DNA of 64,000 nucleotides, taken from the NCBI GenBank assembly GCA_030015575.1, contig CM057339.1, positions 769,188,809 through 769,252,808 of the forward strand, read 5' to 3'. Positions 1 to 12,107 of this stretch are shown here, piece by piece. Positions within the stretch are counted from its first letter, which is position 1. Each line of letters opens with the position of its first letter. The notes below the pieces were generated by a model. It was given only the letters and a program-made list of their open reading frames with translations, was not told where the DNA came from and ran no database searches. Source of the DNA: Agapanthus africanus. Taxonomy: Eukaryota > Streptophyta > Magnoliopsida > Asparagales > Amaryllidaceae. Position numbers and translations under genes: made by a program.

Positions 1-615
1 ATATCGTCAATGAATACCATAATGAACTGATCCAAGAACGGTGAAAAGATTCGGTTCCTCAAGTCCATGAATACTGCCGGCGCATTCGTTACTCCGAAGG
101 GCATCACTAAGTACTCGTAATGTCCATACCGAGTTCGGAATGCCGTCTTGCAAATATCTTCTGTTTTCACTCGGACCTGATGATATCCGGATCGCAAATC
201 CAGCTTCGAGAATACCCTCGCGCCACTAAGCTGCTCAAAAAGTTCTCCAATGCGAGGGATAGGGTACTTGTTCTTAATAGTCACCCGGTTTAATTCTCGA
301 TAGTCGATGCACATCCTTCTTGTGCCATCCTTCTTCTTTACTAGAAGAACTGGAGCTCCCCAAGGCGAGTTACTGCTTCGAATCCAACCCATTTCAAGCA
401 ATTCAGCAACCTGTTTCTTTACTTCTTCCAACTCTACTAGCGCCATTGGATAATACGCTTTAGATACTGGCGCTGCACCAGGAATAAGATCAATTGCGAA
501 CTCCACGTCTCTCCTCGGTGGTAAACCCGATATATCTTCAAACACGTCCATAGAATCACGAACAACAGCCGGCTCTTTACTTTCATCACTTCCATTGATG
601 CAAGAATATTGTTTG
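1..615 (-). pseudogene. Tekay/Del-type Ty3/gypsy reverse transcriptase fragment (element A)
   Basis: The minus strand reads as the N-terminal and central part of a chromovirus reverse transcriptase, which copies element RNA into DNA. In order it shows the entry [17 protein letters not shown], then [72 protein letters not shown] and, at the left edge, the catalytic FIDD motif. The frame is open to the window edge, so the rest of RT, RNase H and integrase presumably lie outside. [14 protein letters not shown] differs slightly from the usual NAPAxFMDLMNRVF. Upstream on the same strand is a gag fragment, but only about 75 bases separate its stop from this frame. The zinc knuckle and protease that should lie between are therefore missing. 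Family assignment is confident; a functional product is not expected. Confidence 0.93.
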
Positions 616-691
616 TCGGCCTAGCCCTAAACTCGACCGGCCCGACCGAACTGCTTCCTTAACGCAACTGCTGTCTGCTGCAAACTCCCTT

Positions 692-1398
692 TCATCCCAG
701 ATAAACTCTGCTGCTCTTGGCTGTTCCAAGTATTTGTGAGAAAGTGGTCAAACCCAGGGAGACAATCTGCCTCTGGATGTCCACGTCCAGTCTGCGCATG
801 AACCTCCGTGCCCTGTCTGCATCGTTGGCAACTAAAGGTCCAACAAAACTACTGAGTCTCGTCCATTCTTCTATATGCACATCTATGGGTGCTCCCTTCT
901 GCTTTAGTCCGATGAAGTTCTCTTCCATTTCCTCCTGTGCAGTCCGCGGGAAGAACTTCTTCAGGAAACTCTTAGAAAAATCCGCCCACTTGATCGGCTT
1001 GGGCAAGCGGGTCTCCTCAACAAGCCACCATTCTCGGGCGTAGTCCACTAGCTGAATGCGTACCACAACAACCTTTTTGTCATCTGGAATCTGTGCCGCA
1101 AAAAGCAAGTTCTCTATGTCAACTAGCCACTGCTCCACTGGCAACGGCTCCTTTAAACCAGCAAATGTAGATGGACCCAACCGCCTGAAATCTGCTACGG
1201 TCCCTACTCGGTCAACTGGTCTAGCTCCAACATTGTTCACAGACTGCTGAACGATCTGCAAACCTTCCCGAAACGAGTCCTCTTGCTGCTGGATCAGCTC
1301 GGTCTGTTTCTTTGATTCTCCAGCATTCCTCTTATCACTCCAAGCATGGCGGCTTCGTCCACACGCCTCTGGTATGTCTTCAATTTCTTACCGGCCAT
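692..1398 (-). pseudogene. Tekay/Del gag fragment (element A)
   Basis: This is the capsid part of a chromovirus Gag, which forms the virus-like particle. The ATG at 1398 opens MAGKKLKTYQRRVDEAAM; a frameshift near 1290-1310 then passes to the long frame ending at 692. The core retrotransposon-gag domain is clear: GPSTFAGLKEPLPVEQWL, then AREWW, FSKSFLKKFFPRTAQEEM and LVANDADRARRFMRRLD. It stops shortly after the domain, without the usual CCHC zinc knuckle or the protease, so the element has an internal deletion. The primer-binding site and LTR lie about 350-375 bases upstream, the normal position for gag. The frameshift and the deletion make it a pseudogene. Confidence 0.9.
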
Positions 1399-1750
1399 AA
1401 TCCTGAACTCAAAATACCCAACATTAGAATGATGATAGATTTTGAATATAGATCAAGGCTAGAACTCTAAGATACATATAGAGTGCCGCATTATAACTAT
1501 GCCGCGGTATCATAGCCACAATTACATAACTCTATCCAAGTCGCCTAAGTCCTAGAGATAACAAGGAATCAGGTTTTCGAATCGATATGCAAAGGAAGTT
1601 TACACATCGTAAAAGATATAATCAGGAAGAATGTGATTCAAGAATAGTAAAACGGTCAAGGTGGCAGGACATGTTTCCTAAACACGGGTATTCTGATTCG
1701 TATATTGGTTACAATACCCAACTACAAAAGAATCAACCCGACTATCCTAT

Positions 1751-1763
1751 AGCTCTGATACCA
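1751..1763 (-). other. Primer-binding site, initiator-Met tRNA type
   Basis: On the minus strand the sequence is TGGTATCAGAGCT, the standard plant LTR-retrotransposon primer site complementary to the 3' end of initiator Met tRNA. It lies nine bases inside the LTR terminus at 1773, with gag of element A downstream. This fixes the LTR edge and the minus orientation. Confidence 0.92.
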
Positions 1764-1772
1764 AAAGAACCA

Positions 1773-4700
1773 TGTCACGCCCCGCTTCCCAGAGTACGCT
1801 AGATTGGGCACGTGACATAGCCAACCATGCTACCTGTGGGTAGGAAGTATCCATCCACAGTCACATTACGACTGTAGAGATATCAAGAACAAGATAAAAC
1901 TATCTAAAACATGTCCATAATCCAGAATAACAGGAGTCAATAATAAATAAATGCGGATGAAAATGATCCAATACAAATAACTGAAAAGTGTGTCCCATAA
2001 TGCGGGCTCACATCAGGAAATAAATGCAGGAAATAAAACTAACTACTGCTGAACTCACAGCTCAGCCTGCTGGCTGAAGTACTCCTGCTCGGACTGCAAC
2101 AGCGGTACGGAATCTGGGCCATGCAAAACCCAGACGTCGGCGCGTTAAGTCATCAAGTAATATAATATGAACAGTGTAGCAGGCAATGTAATATAAACAT
2201 GAATACAGCAAGAATAACAATAATATGAATCATACCAGTACAGGGTAGCGTGCAGTGGGTAAACTAAACTGTTCTATCAGGTTTTCTATTCTAAAGTCTT
2301 TGAAATCAATTGATGAATCATCGATGTAACTCAATAGTATCTCGTGCATGCCCGGGACCACGGTCAAGACCCTCGGGGCTAAATCCGAGACGTGCCGCTA
2401 GGCAGTAACAGGTAGCAGAATGGGTGAGTGATGTCAGCATCATCACTCCGGGGCTGGCCTAGCCCGTAAGACTGATCAGAACAGGTATCGAACTGTTGAG
2501 TTACAAGTCAGGTTTCACCTTTGATTTCCCCATACCCCCAAGTTATGTATGTCGAGTCAGGTATTCAGTAATCAAGAACTAATGCCAACACAGGATCAGG
2601 TAAAAGCAGGTTTGTCTGGATAGACAACAGGAACGGTCCATGAGGACTACATGTTATGTTTGTTGGCATTAGACACAAGATCAGGTAACAGGTAAAGCCA
2701 TGGTACATCAGGTCAAGCCAGGTAATGTATAAAGGTGTCATGTCATGTCAAGAGTGTACGGTACCATGTCATGTCAAGTAGGAAGTGTAACAGGTCATGT
2801 CAGGAAGCACAAGATGTCATGTGGGTGCTTATAATCAAACTAACATAAGCATGTGCATAAATAAACAAGCATGAGTACTATCAGAACAATAAACTGGAAC
2901 ATGTAATATGATATGCAAATAGATATAATTTCAAGGATATGGATGCACAGTTATCGATTAGGGTTACATTTATAGTTCCAATATTAATTAGGATGCAATT
3001 TATTAAACATGGAGCGTTAATATCACATTATTATGTAGTAATGTGATCTATGGATGCAATTATATGTATCTTAAATGCGATGGATGCAAACGGGTATCCG
3101 AAAAGTTATAAAACTATAAAATGGTAATGTGGGATGTACAACTAAGCAATATGTGATATAAATATTGATATAATAATATTAATATGGATAGCATATTCAA
3201 AGCGATTAATAACTATGAAGGTGGTATTGATTAACCATGCACAAGAAAGTTCCGTTCAGAAATTCAGCGTCACCCTAATTTGTAAAATAGCTTAAAAATA
3301 ACAAACGTTCTCCAAAAGGGACGTGTTTTATACCAAAACAAAGATAATTCAATAATTTTTTCAGTTTTATAAGTATAAGCATCTCAGATTGTCCCTACAA
3401 AAAGTTATGAACATTCGAAATTGAAAGTTTGCTGCTGGAATTTCCCTAGACAGCAGTTTGGAGACATTTTCATTTTACGTTATTTAAACAATTTATTTTG
3501 CAAGTAAATATTTCAGAGAGTTATAGTATTCTGAGTTAGCTTCGTAACGAACTAAAGAACGTATACTAATGATTTTTCTATGATTTATAATGAATTTTAT
3601 ACGGTAAGGTGTACAGTAAATTTCAGATTTGTCGTATCCGCTTTTTCAACGACGTTTCATGTGTAAACTTTAATATTTTAAATATATAATATCATAAAAT
3701 GCAGATTATAAACTAATTAAAGATAATAATAAGAAATATTACGACGATGTATATTTTAATTGATATGGATGCAGTATAATGTAATCTAGTATGTAACAAG
3801 ATAAGTTTTCATGATCTAGATTTAATATGATATAAACGGATGCAAACGGAACATCGAAACGTTATAAAATTAAACATGGGGCACTAGATTTAAACTATAG
3901 GTATGGTATTTATTTAAAAAGGTATAAAATGAATTATATAGCATGTGGCAAGATTAACTTGCATCGATGGGTCGCGAATCGGGAAAACGGAACGTTAACC
4001 GTCTGCGGGAAAAACTCACGACGGGCGCACGGTTCATGGAATGAACACAAACGACGAACAAAGGAACCACACGGGTCGGGGTACCTCGCTGGAACGTCGA
4101 GAAGCATCACCGGCACTACGGAATTCCGGCAATAAAAGAACAGTTAAAAAAATGAGAAACGAGACATGAAGCAAGAAGAGAAAGATTGATAAAGAGAAGT
4201 ACGAGAGAATATATGAGGGGGAGAGAGAGAGAAAAAAGTGGAGAGAGGGAGAAGAGGGGGAGAGAGAAAATGGGACCCACGGGGTTAAAGGGGAGGTTGC
4301 GATTGGCTGAGAGAATGAATTGAGAAGGATATAAAAGATTGTAAAAATATTATATGGTTAACTTAAAGATTTAAAAGATAGGTAATGAATAGTACGATAT
4401 CAGGTTAGTTAGAAAAATATATGCGATGGTTTTAATAATATTAAAATTTGGGATTTTGGCGCCAAATAAAACATTTCCAAATCGCGCCCGGGTCGAGTCC
4501 AAAAATTTGAAATTGAAATAATAGGATTTTAAGCGGAATCCAAATTTTAAAATTAAGTGTTTTATGATTAAAAAGCATACACCCAAAACTGACACATGTA
4601 CGTGCACGTAGCCATCCAAACTCACCCGTTTCACTGAACGGGACGAGAACACAATGCACGGACGCTACCACGAGGCTAGGGGTGTCAAGTAGGCCAAGAT

Positions 4701-4864
4701 GAATATATTCAATTTTATTTTAGATGCCAAAATTTGTTATATGTAGAAATGACTTTGCCGGGTAAATTTTACAGTAAGCAACAAAGAAGCAAGTTAAATG
4801 AAATGAGTACCACATTATGCTCAAACAGTAACTGAAAATAGTAGTATTGGGCTCGGGTGTTACA
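1773..4864 (-). mobile_element. Tekay/Del LTR (3.09 kb) shared by elements A and B
   Basis: Read on the minus strand the LTR starts TGTAACACCCGAGCCC and ends GAAGCGGGGCGTGACA. It has a primer site directly downstream (1751-1763) and a polypurine/pol end directly upstream (4865 onward). Internal element sequence therefore abuts it on both sides. Its ends match the solo LTR at 57613-60677 and the nested element at 28240-33050, so all belong to one broad Tekay group, though this LTR is a distinct family. A purine-rich (GA) stretch lies near 4195-4270. No coding region is expected inside. Confidence 0.88.
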
Positions 4865-4904
4865 TTATACCCAACTACAAAAAGAATTTCGTCCTCGAAA
4901 TTCC
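4865..4904 (-). other. Polypurine-tract region of element B
   Basis: The minus strand contains AATTTCGAGGACGAAATTC followed by a short spacer and the LTR start TGTAAC. This phrase is the usual end of Tekay/Del internal sequence, just after the pol stop, and supplies the plus-strand primer. The same phrase occurs at 29320-29360 in the nested element. Confidence 0.85.
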
Positions 4905-4924
4905 AAGAATACAAAGATAGATAA

Positions 4925-6770
4925 CTACAAGAAAAGGTGAGGAAACTTCTGCCGGATTTCATCTTCTCGTTCCCAAGTGGACTCTCCATGCGAGCGATTA
5001 CCCCAAGAAACAAGCACAAGGGGGATAACCTTGTTCTTAAGAACCTTTTCTCTTCGATCCACGATTTCAATCGGTCGCTCCTCAAAAGTCAAGTCTTCTC
5101 GTACTGTTAGCTCCGAATGATCCAAAACGTGTGTTTCATCTCGAACATACTTACGGAGTTGAGATACGTGAAACACATCGTGCACATTTGCTAAGGACTG
5201 CGGTAACGCCAAACGATACGCTACCTCACCAACACGCTCCACGATCTCAAGGGTCCAACGAATCGAGGACTAAGCTTTCCTCGACTTCCAAAACGAATCA
5301 CCCCTCTAGTCGGTGATATCTTCAAGAATACCAAATCACCCACGGTGAACTCCAGAGGTCTTCTTGACGTATCTACCCAACTCTTCTGTCGGTCCTGTGC
5401 TGCCTTCATATGATTTCTGATAGGGTTAACCTTCTCAACTGTCTGCACAACCAAATCTGGTCCCAATAATCTTCGTTCACCGACATCGTCCCAACAAACA
5501 GGTGAACGGCATTTACGACCATACAAAGCTTCAAATGGAGCCATCTGAATAGTTTCCTGAAAACTGTTGTTGTGAGACAACTCCACCAAAAGTAGATGAT
5601 CCTTCCAAGACCCCTTGAAGTCCAACCTGCATGTTCTCAACGTATCCTCAAGAGTTTGGATCGTTCTCTCCGACTGACCATCAGTTTAAGGATGATAAGC
5701 TGTGCTAAACTTCACTCGAGTCCCCAAACTTTCCTGTAAACTCCTCCAGAAGTGTGATAAGAACCGAGTATCCCGATCGGACATGATGCTCACCGGTACT
5801 CCATGCAATCTTACGATCTCCTGCATGTACCGCTCTGCCAATGTCTCTGTTGATTGACCAACCCGAAAAGGAATAAAGTGAGTTGCCTTGGTCAATCGGT
5901 CAACAATTACCCATACTGCATTGTTGCCTTTTGGACCCCGCGGTAAAGCCGTCACGAAATCCATGGTTATATGTTCCCACTTCCACTGAGGAATCGGAAG
6001 TGGTTGCAATAAACCAGCAACCCTTTGATGTTCAGCCTTAACTTGCTGATACACCAAGCACTTTGCCACAAAGCGAGCAATCTCCCGCTTCATGCCCTCC
6101 CACCAGAAATGCTGTCGAATATCTCGGTACATCTTTGTGCCTCCTGGATGTACAGAATAAGCTGAACTGTGTGCCTCCTTCATAAGCTCTTCACGAACAT
6201 CACCCTTTGGCACACATAAACGGCTACCATACCTCAACGAATCATCTTCGTGGATCAATAAATCTGTTCGTAGCCCGGCTTCAACCTGCTCTCGAAACTT
6301 TTGCAGTCTAGGATCCTGCGATTGAGCTGCTTTAATATTCTCGATCAATGACGAATGTACTTGCAGCTGCAACAACTGTCCCGTATAATATGGTAGCACA
6401 ACCTCCAAGTCAAATCTTCGAAAATCTGCGACGATCTCCTTCTGCGTAGTTAACACTTGAATTACTGGTAACCGACTAAGCGCATCCGGCACAACATTAA
6501 CCTTCCCCGGATGGTACTTAAGATCAAGATCGTAGTCAGCCATCAGCTCCAACCATCTACGCTGCCTCATGTTAAGCTCCTTCTGTGTGAACACATATTT
6601 CAAGCTCTTATGATCTGTAAAAACTTCGACTCTTTCGCCCAAAAGGTAGTGTCTCCAAATCTTCAAAACGAAAATCAAAGCCGCAAGCTCCAAGTCATGA
6701 GTTGGATAATTCTTCTCATGGGTCTTCAACTGTCTCGATGCGTATGCTACAACCTTCCCATACTGTATCG
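4925..6770 (-). pseudogene. Tekay/Del pol 3' part: RNase H, integrase, chromodomain (element B)
   Basis: From high to low coordinate the minus strand encodes the C-terminal half of RNase H ([30 protein letters not shown]), then the integrase zinc region ([18 protein letters not shown]; the second Cys of the expected CxxC is Tyr in CLVYQQ). The integrase core follows ([25 protein letters not shown], then the glutamate after TDGQSERT). Last is a C-terminal chromodomain (EIVDRREKVLKNKVIPLV, ESTWEREDEIRQKFPHLF) that in this lineage targets heterochromatin. The frame has a stop at HP*TDGQ (near 5688, former Gln) and a frameshift near 5245. The RNase H N-terminus is absent because homology stops near 6770, where unrelated DNA begins. 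RT, protease and gag of B are not in the window. Confidence 0.93.
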
Positions 6771-8280
6771 GAACTGCCCTTTGAACCTTAGGGTTTGGGG
6801 CAGTACGGCGTGCCACATGTGAGGCGTTGGCTTGACCCTTCTACGGCTGGATCGTTGGTACTGTGGCATGAAGTGAATGTTTTTAAACTCATTTCATGTG
6901 TTGAGCTGTTTCGGGAAAACTTGGGCGTTTGATTATTCGATCGGAAAGTTTAACATTTTCTATTTATCTGGAATATGATACAATATTTAGAATCCACAAG
7001 TAGTTATGAGATAACTGATTTGGATGTTATAAACATAGCAGTTTAGTCTCACTTGATCGGTTGCCACGGAATTTTGACGTGATCAAAAGTCCGTCGCAAT
7101 CACGTAGCGTACGCGGATACTCGCCGGGTAAACTTAATAGACAGCTACACCCCATAGCCCCGACCAAGTGACTGTAGGAGAACCCCATCGCTGAAAGCAT
7201 CCGTTCGGGTGCTCGCGGCAGCGGTGTTCCGCCTTGGTGCACTTTGTCGACGGCATCGGGGGTGCGGCCGTCTACTAAAGTTTGCGACGAGCATTCGATC
7301 AGGATGTCGGGAATCTTGTTGAATTGCCCGACTTGATATTGAAAAGAGTTTTCGATAATGAGACTAAAATGCGGGGTTTATAATTGGTTAGGCATGTGAT
7401 GTCTAAAGAGTTTGCGGATTCCAACTATTGTAGTTTTACACTTTCTTTTCTGTGACCATAAGTGTAGTATGTAGTTGTTTCACCGGTTTTCGTTGCTATA
7501 CGTCGATGACAATCGGTGTATGCATACTTACTTACGTTGATGACATGTGATATTATGTGTTGCTGGATATGTTATATTGGATCATCGTGTTTGAATAGCC
7601 GGGTTGTTTTTATGTGAGAAGAGTGTTTTTCCATTTTCATTCATGTAAAAACTTATATGTAATATTCTTTTATTGGGGCACTTCCAGGTTGCGGAAGATG
7701 TCACCGTTGATGTATATTATTTACTTTTCCGCATTAGGATAGACTCAAGGAGGGGAGCACAAGTAACCGGGTTCTAGGGTCCAGTGGGAGACCATCTCGA
7801 GGAGCCGAGTCCGGGTCTCCTAACCCTAGAATTGGTAGGGTTGCTTGCCGCTCTCGTAGGGGTCTAGGGATGTGGGATTGGCTATTCATCACGACCGTGG
7901 AATCCGCGTTTTATACAGGCTCAATATAAAACACGGACGTCCTAGTATATCCAATATTTCATATGATATTTTCTGCTGCGTTATCTGTGATGTGATCATG
8001 TGATATGTTCAGATAGATATTGTATATAGTATATATGATATATTATATAGACGTTGCTTATGTTTTACACCCGCGCTAGCCCTGCCTCGCTCTGGCGCTA
8101 GTTACCTAACCTAACGGTGCAGACGGGATATCGAGGCGAATGCGGATGGCATAAGCGTACGTTATATTTATCTGTGATGTTTAGGTGGACTTAAATGATA
8201 GGAATTCATTAATGTGATTAATGAAAGAAAATAAACCTAAAAGATGTTGTGGAATCGAATTTCTTAAAAACAGGTAGCTA
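6771..8280. other. Unclassified intergenic or decayed repeat sequence
   Basis: No coding region, primer site or LTR terminus could be supported here. The stretch begins exactly where Tekay pol homology breaks off. It is moderately GC-balanced and contains runs such as GGGTCTAGGGATGTGGGATT near 7860. It could be an old LTR or leader of an unrecognised gypsy element. A repeat-library search would be decisive. Confidence 0.4.
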
Positions 8281-8545
8281 CAGTTCTTGCTTTGCATCGC
8301 GGTGTTCCTTGTAGAACATCCTGCACCTTATTCGATAAGGAAAGGGCCGAGATCCCTTCACCGGGAGTAACCCCTTTAGCAATAACTGGCAGATGCTACA
8401 ACTCTCGGTTTGTCTTTTGATTGCTTCTATAGTTTTTGCTTTGCACAGCGGTATATATGATATATCCTGCACCTTATTCGATGAGGAAAGGGCCGACGAT
8501 CCCTTCACCGGGAGTGACCCCTTTAGCAAAACTAGAAAAGCCTCA
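8281..8545. repeat. 146-bp tandem duplication
   Basis: Two copies of a unit containing CCTGCACCTTATTCGAT and CCCTTCACCGGGAGT start the shared motif at 8320 and 8466, a period of 146 bp. The second copy is diverged (GATAAGG against GATGAGG, AGTAACC against AGTGACC). The function is unknown; it lies between unclassified DNA and the copia region. Confidence 0.7.
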
Positions 8546-9379
8546 AAAACACTCCATTTAAAAACCATTTGATTCCGCAACGAGATCAAGTTCAAAGCGT
8601 TAAAGGTTTTCTTAAAAACCATCCGCAACCCTCCGTCATTTTAGGAAGTAGAGTACTTAGTATTCGTGCTGTGTTTGTTGACCATAGTCAAGACACAGTA
8701 TACGGTAGCTAAGTGATGTCTTCCTACACCGCATATAATGCGATTAGTTAGGACAGTCACGTGACTTTGTTGATCTTAGTTAAGGGTCATGTGGGTGGGT
8801 CTAATTAATCACGAAATGACGGGTAGAACTTGACTAGTGCTTATGATTTGTTGACCATAGTTAAGGTCATAAGTGCTAGGGGTAAAAACCTTTATCCGGA
8901 GATTCAAGTGTTGAAATTTGCAATGAGATTGCATACCTTCTATATGATAGTTGGATCCCGATACCCACTGCGAGTAATTGTTACTCCTGTGAGAGTTTTG
9001 CACTTTGCAATTAGCCGATCAAGTAGGTGTCTAGAAATGTGTCAACGGGGTTACGTCCCTGGGAAAACGAGGTTTATTTTAATTATGTCCGTGCAAAAGC
9101 ACGGGGAACCTCCCTCAAAGTACCGACACTGGCCTGGCTGAAAGATTGGCGAACTTGTAGAGTGTAATTAATCCCGACTAGTCTTTCCTTTTAAGATTTG
9201 AAGGAAGATTTGATAAAAACAGTGGGAGCCATCCTGATTAGATAAAATATATAACCAATCTAATCTTGCAAGAGCGCACGCAGAGTGTTTTCTTCTCTCT
9301 CTCTCCTGGTAGCGACCATATCACGCCTTAATCAAGATAATAATATGGATGTATTGACCGAACCCGCTTGTTATACTGA
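8546..9379. other. Unclassified sequence upstream of the copia pol remnant
   Basis: This stretch has no convincing coding region. The phrase TTGTTGACCATAGT occurs twice (near 8677 and 8848) in a TTGACCATAGTYAAG context, suggesting an old duplication. It precedes the copia gag/pol remnant and may include its decayed leader and gag, but no capsid motif is readable and no 5' LTR matching the 3' LTR at 12108 is present. Confidence 0.4.
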
Positions 9380-12090
9380 GCTGGGGAACGTTGGTCCCGC
9401 TCCAACTTATAATTGTTATAAGACCGAGCAGGAAATTGGGGAATATCAAGATTCCCATGCCGCCCAAACGAAGAAAGTGCATATGATGCATCTCCTTCGG
9501 GTGTGTTCATTATAAAGAACTGTTTCTCAGTGTCCTCTACGTCCTAGGTCTTAGATACCGGATTAGGATCCCGCAAATGTAATCCGTTAAATGGGCTACA
9601 GAAAGGTAGAGAACTGAGAACGGGTGATGAGTTTCATGGGACAGAAAACGATGTAAATGTTGCAGCCAAGTCTGTTGGTCACTGTCACTCTGTATTTCCA
9701 AATACATTGATTCTGAACAAATGCTATTAGATACCAAACCTGATATACAAAACCATATCAATCTCTTTATTTATTAAAGAAGGATATAATTTTGTATTGT
9801 TGAATAATGTTTTTTACATTTCCTATATCGGTTCAGGCACGTTATCTAAAAGTATTGACATTCTAAATCAAACTACAGTTCCTAGTATACAGAACACACA
9901 CAAGAAGAAGAGTTCAGAAATGAACGATTCCTTCTTGAGGTATTGTAGATTAGATCATATCAATGTGACCCGACTAGCTTAAGTTACATTTTAGATGCAT
10001 ATTTAAATCAGTTTGAATTTACATCTTATGAAACTTGCCAGTCATGTCACAAAGATAAGATGACCATAGCTCTGTTTATTGGAAATAGAGAAAGAGTTAG
10101 TAAACTCTTGGGACTGATACATGATGATGTATGTAAAGTCCCCTATCTACACATGCAAGGACCGGTTCTTTGTACTTCATTATATTCTCTGATAATCTCT
10201 CAAGATTCAGTCATATGATCCCGTTGAAACATAAGTCCGAAGCTTTTGAGATATTCACAGAATATAAGTTAGAAGTAAAGAACCAAAAACCGGGTATAAG
10301 TATTATGTCCTATGATAAGATCAGGGAGGAGAATACTTGTGCATGGAATTCTTGGACTATTCTAAAGAGGAATGAGAGTCTCTCTCGGTATTACTCCTCT
10401 GAATATACCACAGCACGATGGTGTATCGGGGCGGAGCAATCGCACCATATTAGATATGGTGTGCTCTATGATGAGTACTACTGAGTTACCTGTTTCTTTT
10501 AGGGGTTATGCACTTGAGAAGCTGCATACCTATTGAATTGGGTTCGAATCAAATCAGTGCCTACCACTCCATATAAGATATGGTATGGGAAAAACCTATC
10601 TCTTAAGTAAGTTAAGATTTGGGATTGTCCGGCCTATGTCAAAAGCAAAATCCGGACAAGATCGAGGCAAGGTCAGTTCTGTAGAACTGGAAAGGTTCCA
10701 GCTATACAAAACTGCAGCTGATGATTTGACAGAACCAAAGGATTCAATAGTCCCCGACGATCCTCAGCCTCTCCGCCGATATGGTAGGGTTCCTCACCTG
10801 CCTGAGAGATACTTTGGATTCTCGATGATAGTGGGAGCGAGGAATGCATCGTGAGATGATGACCCAACTAGTTTCGAGCAGGCCATCAAGAGTAGGGACT
10901 CTGTAAGAATGGCTGGATGCTTAGCGATCTGAAATGGAATCCATGTACACCAACAAAGTATGGACTTTGGTTGCTATATCTGAAGGGTTAAATCTCCATC
11001 AGGAGCAAGTATATCTTGAGAAGATTACTTGGTGTAGATGGAAAAGTTGAGACTTTCAAAGCTAGACTTGTTAAAGGTTTTCGTCATCGACCAGGCGTGG
11101 ATAATGATGAAACATTTTCCAGTAGCTATGCTTAAGTCCATCCGGATCCTACTTGCCATTGCTACATACCATGACTACGATATCTGGTGGTTGGGTGTCA
11201 TGGCTGCTTTTCTAAATATTGATTTAGAAGAGAACGTCTATAAGTACACAGCCAGAGGGCTTCGTAAACAGTGGGAGCAGCGAAAACGTGTGCAAGTTGC
11301 TTTACAAAATAAAGCAGGTATCGCGGAGTTGGAACATCTGTTTTGATGTGGTAGTCAAAAAGTTTGACTTCATCAAAATGGTAGGTGAACCTTGTATATA
11401 CAAAAAGGTAGTAGGGAGTATGGTGGTGATCCTCGTATTGTACGTGGACAACATACTCTTGGTAGGAAAAGAGTTTCCTATACTACACACGGTCAATCTC
11501 CTCTTATCACAAGGATTTTCCAAATAGGATAAAGGTGATACCTCCTAAATCCTGGGATTTGAATCTATGAGATAGATCTAAATGGATGTTAGGGTTCTCA
11601 CTAGGTTTAGTGAGATGGTATCAATCGATCCTGGGGAGAACCACTGGAAAAGTTCCAGGCTGATAAGCAAGACTGAATGTCAGTCGCAGGCATTGTCTTT
11701 ACCCTCAGTGAAGGGACGGTATGTTGGAAGAGTTCCAAGCTGGATGCCGTGGCAAACTAGACGATAAAGGCTGGTAACATCGCTATTAAAGATACTACCA
11801 AAGAGGCAGTTTGGGTGTATATTGGTTCATGAGATGAACTAGGTTCCTACCATTGTGTGACAATGGAAGTGTGGCTTTGGCCCAGGAACCCTGGTCCCAT
11901 CAGTGACCCAGACATATTCTGAGGCAGCATCACCTGATCATGGAGATAGTTGATCTCCAGGATGATCGAGGTTAGGAGAGTAGACTCAGAGGACAACACG
12001 GCGGATCCACTCACAAAGGCTTTTTCCCAGAGAGAGACTTATATAGGATGGTTGAGTATTAGATACTACAACCACTGCTACAGATGGCCC
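9380..12090 (+). pseudogene. Ty1/copia gag-pol remnant
   Basis: A heavily decayed copia polyprotein is readable in pieces. In order: a zinc-knuckle remnant near 9415; a gag-pre-integrase motif FLRYCRLDHINVTRL (near 9930-9980); integrase pieces ETCQSCHKDKM and LGLIHDDVCKVP (10030-10145) and LSRFSHMIPLKHKSEAFEIF; the integrase tail RRYGRVPHLPERYFGF (near 10770). RT follows as VETFKARLVKGFRHRPG, then MAAFLNIDLEENVY, CKLLYKIKQVSRSWN and VLYVDNILLVGK. RNase H ends in NTADPLTKAFS (near 12000-12020). The order protease-integrase-RT-RNase H defines Ty1/copia. The catalytic YVDD reads YVDN, and many stops and frameshifts occur, so it is dead. The 3' LTR follows at 12108; the 5' LTR is missing. Confidence 0.9.
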
Positions 12091-12094
12091 TAGT

Positions 12095-12107
12095 GCAAGT
12101 GGGAGAT
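12095..12107 (+). other. Copia polypurine tract
   Basis: GCAAGTGGGAGAT lies immediately before the LTR start TGTTAGTTATATG. AAGTGGGAGA adjoining TGTT is the usual polypurine tract of plant copia elements and sets the 5' edge of the LTR. Confidence 0.9.

Noticed and set aside
717..1250. Plus-strand open frames over the gag fragment
   Set aside because: Shadows of the minus-strand gag frame with no recognisable content.
7027..7242. Small minus-strand gene
   Set aside because: 71 codons in unclassified DNA without motif, conserved start context or neighbour that supports it.
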